From contig NC_011761.1 of assembly GCF_000021485.1 (NCBI RefSeq), positions 186,001 to 250,000 on the forward strand: 64,000 nucleotides of DNA. Reading direction: 5' to 3'. Positions 62,217 to 64,000 of the stretch are shown here, one piece after another (within the stretch, counting starts at the first letter, position 1; each line of letters starts with the position of its first letter). The notes beneath the pieces are model-generated. The model had not been told where the DNA came from, did not search any database, and saw only the letters and a list, made by a program, of their open reading frames with translations. Origin of the DNA: Acidithiobacillus ferrooxidans ATCC 23270. GTDB taxonomy: Bacteria; Pseudomonadota; Gammaproteobacteria; Acidithiobacillales; Acidithiobacillaceae. The position numbers and the translations under genes are program-made.

Positions 62217-63883
62217 GATCCGTTTTTCTCCAGAGATATGGGGGACTCGATGCGCAACAGGGCGATATGCTGCCGGCTATAGAGTTCATAACCCGAGTAG
62301 AGTTCCTGTACATGCAACGCTCCGGGTAGGCCTGTCCGCAGGGCCGGTACATCGCGGGTCGGCAGGGCGAGATAGGCGGTGCCGTGGCCATCGGCAACGA
62401 CGCGCCGGATCTCCTGCGGGTTTTTCAACTGATGCACGCGCATGGCGCCACGCCCGGCATAAAAGAGAAAACTGGGCTCAAACCACTGCCAGGTCGCGAT
62501 GGCGTAGGGCCGTGCGCCCACACTGGCGCGGATCATGCGGCCCATGGTCACCGAGGGTTTCAAGGCATCCAGGGCGGGCATGGCCAGCAATACCAGGCAG
62601 GCTGTGAGGGCTACCGCGCCTGCTCCGAGACTGCTGATGACCGGCAGCAGCAGGCCTCGCCAAGCGAAAAACAGGCCGAGCATTGCCGCGGCGATATAGG
62701 GCAGGCCCAGATAGGCCATGCCGCCCAGGGGCGGAATTTTTTCCGGTACCAGCCAGGCCCCCAGGGCCGTCAGGACGAAGCCCACCAGCAATAAAGCCAC
62801 GAGGGACAGGATGACACCGCGGCGACCGAGGGGCTCCGTCCCGTTCAACGCCCGGTAAAGGCGCGCCGCAATGAGGACAAAGAGGGGGGGGTAGGCCTCC
62901 CAGACGTAATTGGGGAGCTTGGTGGCGCCGAGGCTGAAAAAGGCAACCCAGACAACGACCCAGACCAGCATGAAGGTATCAGCGGGTGCCTGTTGCAGCA
63001 GCGTGGTCCGTCGCTGCCAGATTTCCGCAATGGTCTGCGGCAGAAAAATCGTCCAGGGCAGCAGCGCCAACGCCATGGTGAAAAGATAATAGTAAATCGG
63101 ACCCCAATGCCCCTGCATGGCGGCGGCGTAGCGATCGATGTTCTGCTGATCAATGAACAGGCGATCCCAGGCCCAATGGGTCTCCATACCCACCGCCAGA
63201 TACCAGGGCAGGGTGACGACCAAAAACAGTGGTATACCCCACGCCAGGCGGCCGCGGCGCCAAAGATCCGGCAGCTCCCGGCGCAGCAGCAGGAAAACCA
63301 CAATGACAAGGCCGGGCAGGAGGAAGCCTATGGGGCCTTTGGCCAGGGTCGCCAACCCCATCGCTGCGTAGGCGATCAGATAGTCGCGCTCCGCTTTTTC
63401 CGGGTAAAGATAACCCCGCAGGTAGGAAACCAGTGCGATAGTGACAAAGAGAATCAACAGAGGATCCGGCACTGCGGCCCGGAAGATGATCTGGCTATGG
63501 AGGGCTGTGGCAGCCAGTAGTCCGGCCAGCAGCGCAGTCTGCTCCCCATAGGGGCGACGCAAGGCCAGCGCCAGATAGAATACCAGCAGCGCCCCCATGG
63601 CCACCGAGCCGATACGCAGGCCCCAACTGTTCATTCCCAGCACGTGTACCCCGGCCCACATCAACCAGTAATTGAGGATGGGCTTGTCGGGACGCAGTGC
63701 TGCGTTGAATGTGGGGACCACCAGGTTGTGATGCACCATCATTTCTTTCAGAGCCTGGGCATTATTGGGCTCATCGATGTCCCAGAGGCTGGAATTTCCG
63801 GTATGAAAGGCCAACAGCCAGAAGGCAAAAAGGAACAGAATCAGCGCCTGAAAGAGAAAAGTCCCTTGACGCCGTTCAGACAT
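62213..63883 (-). CDS. ArnT-like membrane glycosyltransferase (GT39/GT83 type)
   Basis: 556 residues with about twelve membrane segments and a C-terminal periplasmic domain, close to ArnT size. [16 protein letters not shown] has the DE motif of the first periplasmic loop, and [14 protein letters not shown] follows, the acceptor/donor-side pattern of this family. It would transfer a sugar from undecaprenyl phosphate to an envelope acceptor. ATGA overlap with the dsbG-like gene and an 8-base overlap with smpB. Second such enzyme in the window; acceptor unknown. Confidence 0.82.
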
Positions 63884-64000
63884 CCCGCGCCCCGCCCTTC
63901 ATGATGCGCGCCTTGTCCCGCTGCCATTCCCGGTCTTTGACCGTGGCACGTTTGTCGTGCTCCTGTTTGCCCTTCACCAGTGCGATTTCCACTTTGGCAC
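63876..64000 (-). CDS. smpB: SsrA-binding protein SmpB (C-terminal part only)
   Basis: Partner of tmRNA in rescuing stalled ribosomes. Only the last 41 codons are in the window: [20 protein letters not shown] and [16 protein letters not shown] match the conserved SmpB C-terminal beta strand and tail. The stop is at 63878-63876, and the ArnT-like gene begins 8 bases inside it. The 5' part lies beyond 64000. Confidence 0.93.
   Translation of the reverse strand, partial: AKVEIALVKGKQEHDKRATVKDREWQRDKARIMKGGARDV

Overview
The window is a compact, GC-rich (by eye about 60%) stretch of a Gram-negative proteobacterial chromosome. It has no insertion sequence, prophage, CRISPR array or tRNA gene that I could recognise. 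The gene content fits an acidophilic sulfur-oxidising bacterium close to Acidithiobacillus: hopanoid gene hpnB, an ETHE1-type persulfide dioxygenase with a sulfide:quinone-reductase-like flavoprotein, and gammaproteobacterium-like gene neighbourhoods (rnpB-mraZ, lpxC-secA, pilT-yggS-proC). This assignment is an inference from content, not from a database match.

Layout. (1) 1-7.3 kb, minus strand: the 5' part of the division and cell wall cluster, mraZ-rsmH-ftsL-ftsI-murE-murF-mraY. Almost every gene pair overlaps. Four MraZ-type repeats lie in front of the cluster, and rnpB sits upstream on the same strand. (2) 8-12 kb, minus: sspA, an acyl-CoA synthetase and a CCA-adding enzyme. (3) 12-18.7 kb, plus: lpxC, secA, argJ and a Nudix/ThiE-like fusion, with a DciA-like gene opposing lpxC. 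(4) 18.7-30 kb: a lipopolysaccharide region with eight sugar-transfer or polymer-handling genes, a NodB-type deacetylase, a CX5R phosphatase, waaC and waaA. A lipid A acyltransferase gene follows convergently. The middle of this block (about 23.1-25.4 kb) is visibly AT-richer. (5) 30-33.4 kb, minus: a two-gene ovothiol operon, ovoA-ovoB. (6) 33.5-43.8 kb: trmL and comF, then bioFHCD behind a near-consensus promoter, htpX, both N-degron transferases (aat, bpt), a lone FetB-like permease, RNase T, a 2Fe-2S oxidoreductase and a small basic protein. (7) 43.8-48.7 kb: a zinc-ribbon protein, a membrane protein, a TetR regulator, argB, an EmrA-like efflux adaptor and pagL. (8) 48.7-55.2 kb: yggS-proC-yggT-yggU-bioB on the minus strand, divergent from pilT-pilU-hpnB. 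(9) 55.3-59.4 kb, minus: trmB and a CRP/FNR regulator, then a separate operon of persulfide dioxygenase, an unrecognised His-rich protein and the SQR-like protein. (10) 59.4-64 kb: purE-purK, then smpB (partial), an ArnT-like glycosyltransferase, dsbG-like and dsbB on the minus strand.

How the parts relate. Much of the window builds the envelope: peptidoglycan precursors and PBP3, lipid A synthesis (lpxC, lpxL-like, waaA, waaC), and lipid A or core remodelling (pagL and an ArnC/ArnD/ArnT-like trio). A second theme is sulfur and thiol chemistry: ovothiol, persulfide oxidation, and disulfide exchange. Biotin synthesis is complete but split between bioFHCD and bioB.

The two observations I rate highest are an FNR-type box placed exactly at -41.5 of a candidate promoter in front of the persulfide dioxygenase operon, next to an FNR-family gene, and the unknown His-rich protein inside that operon.
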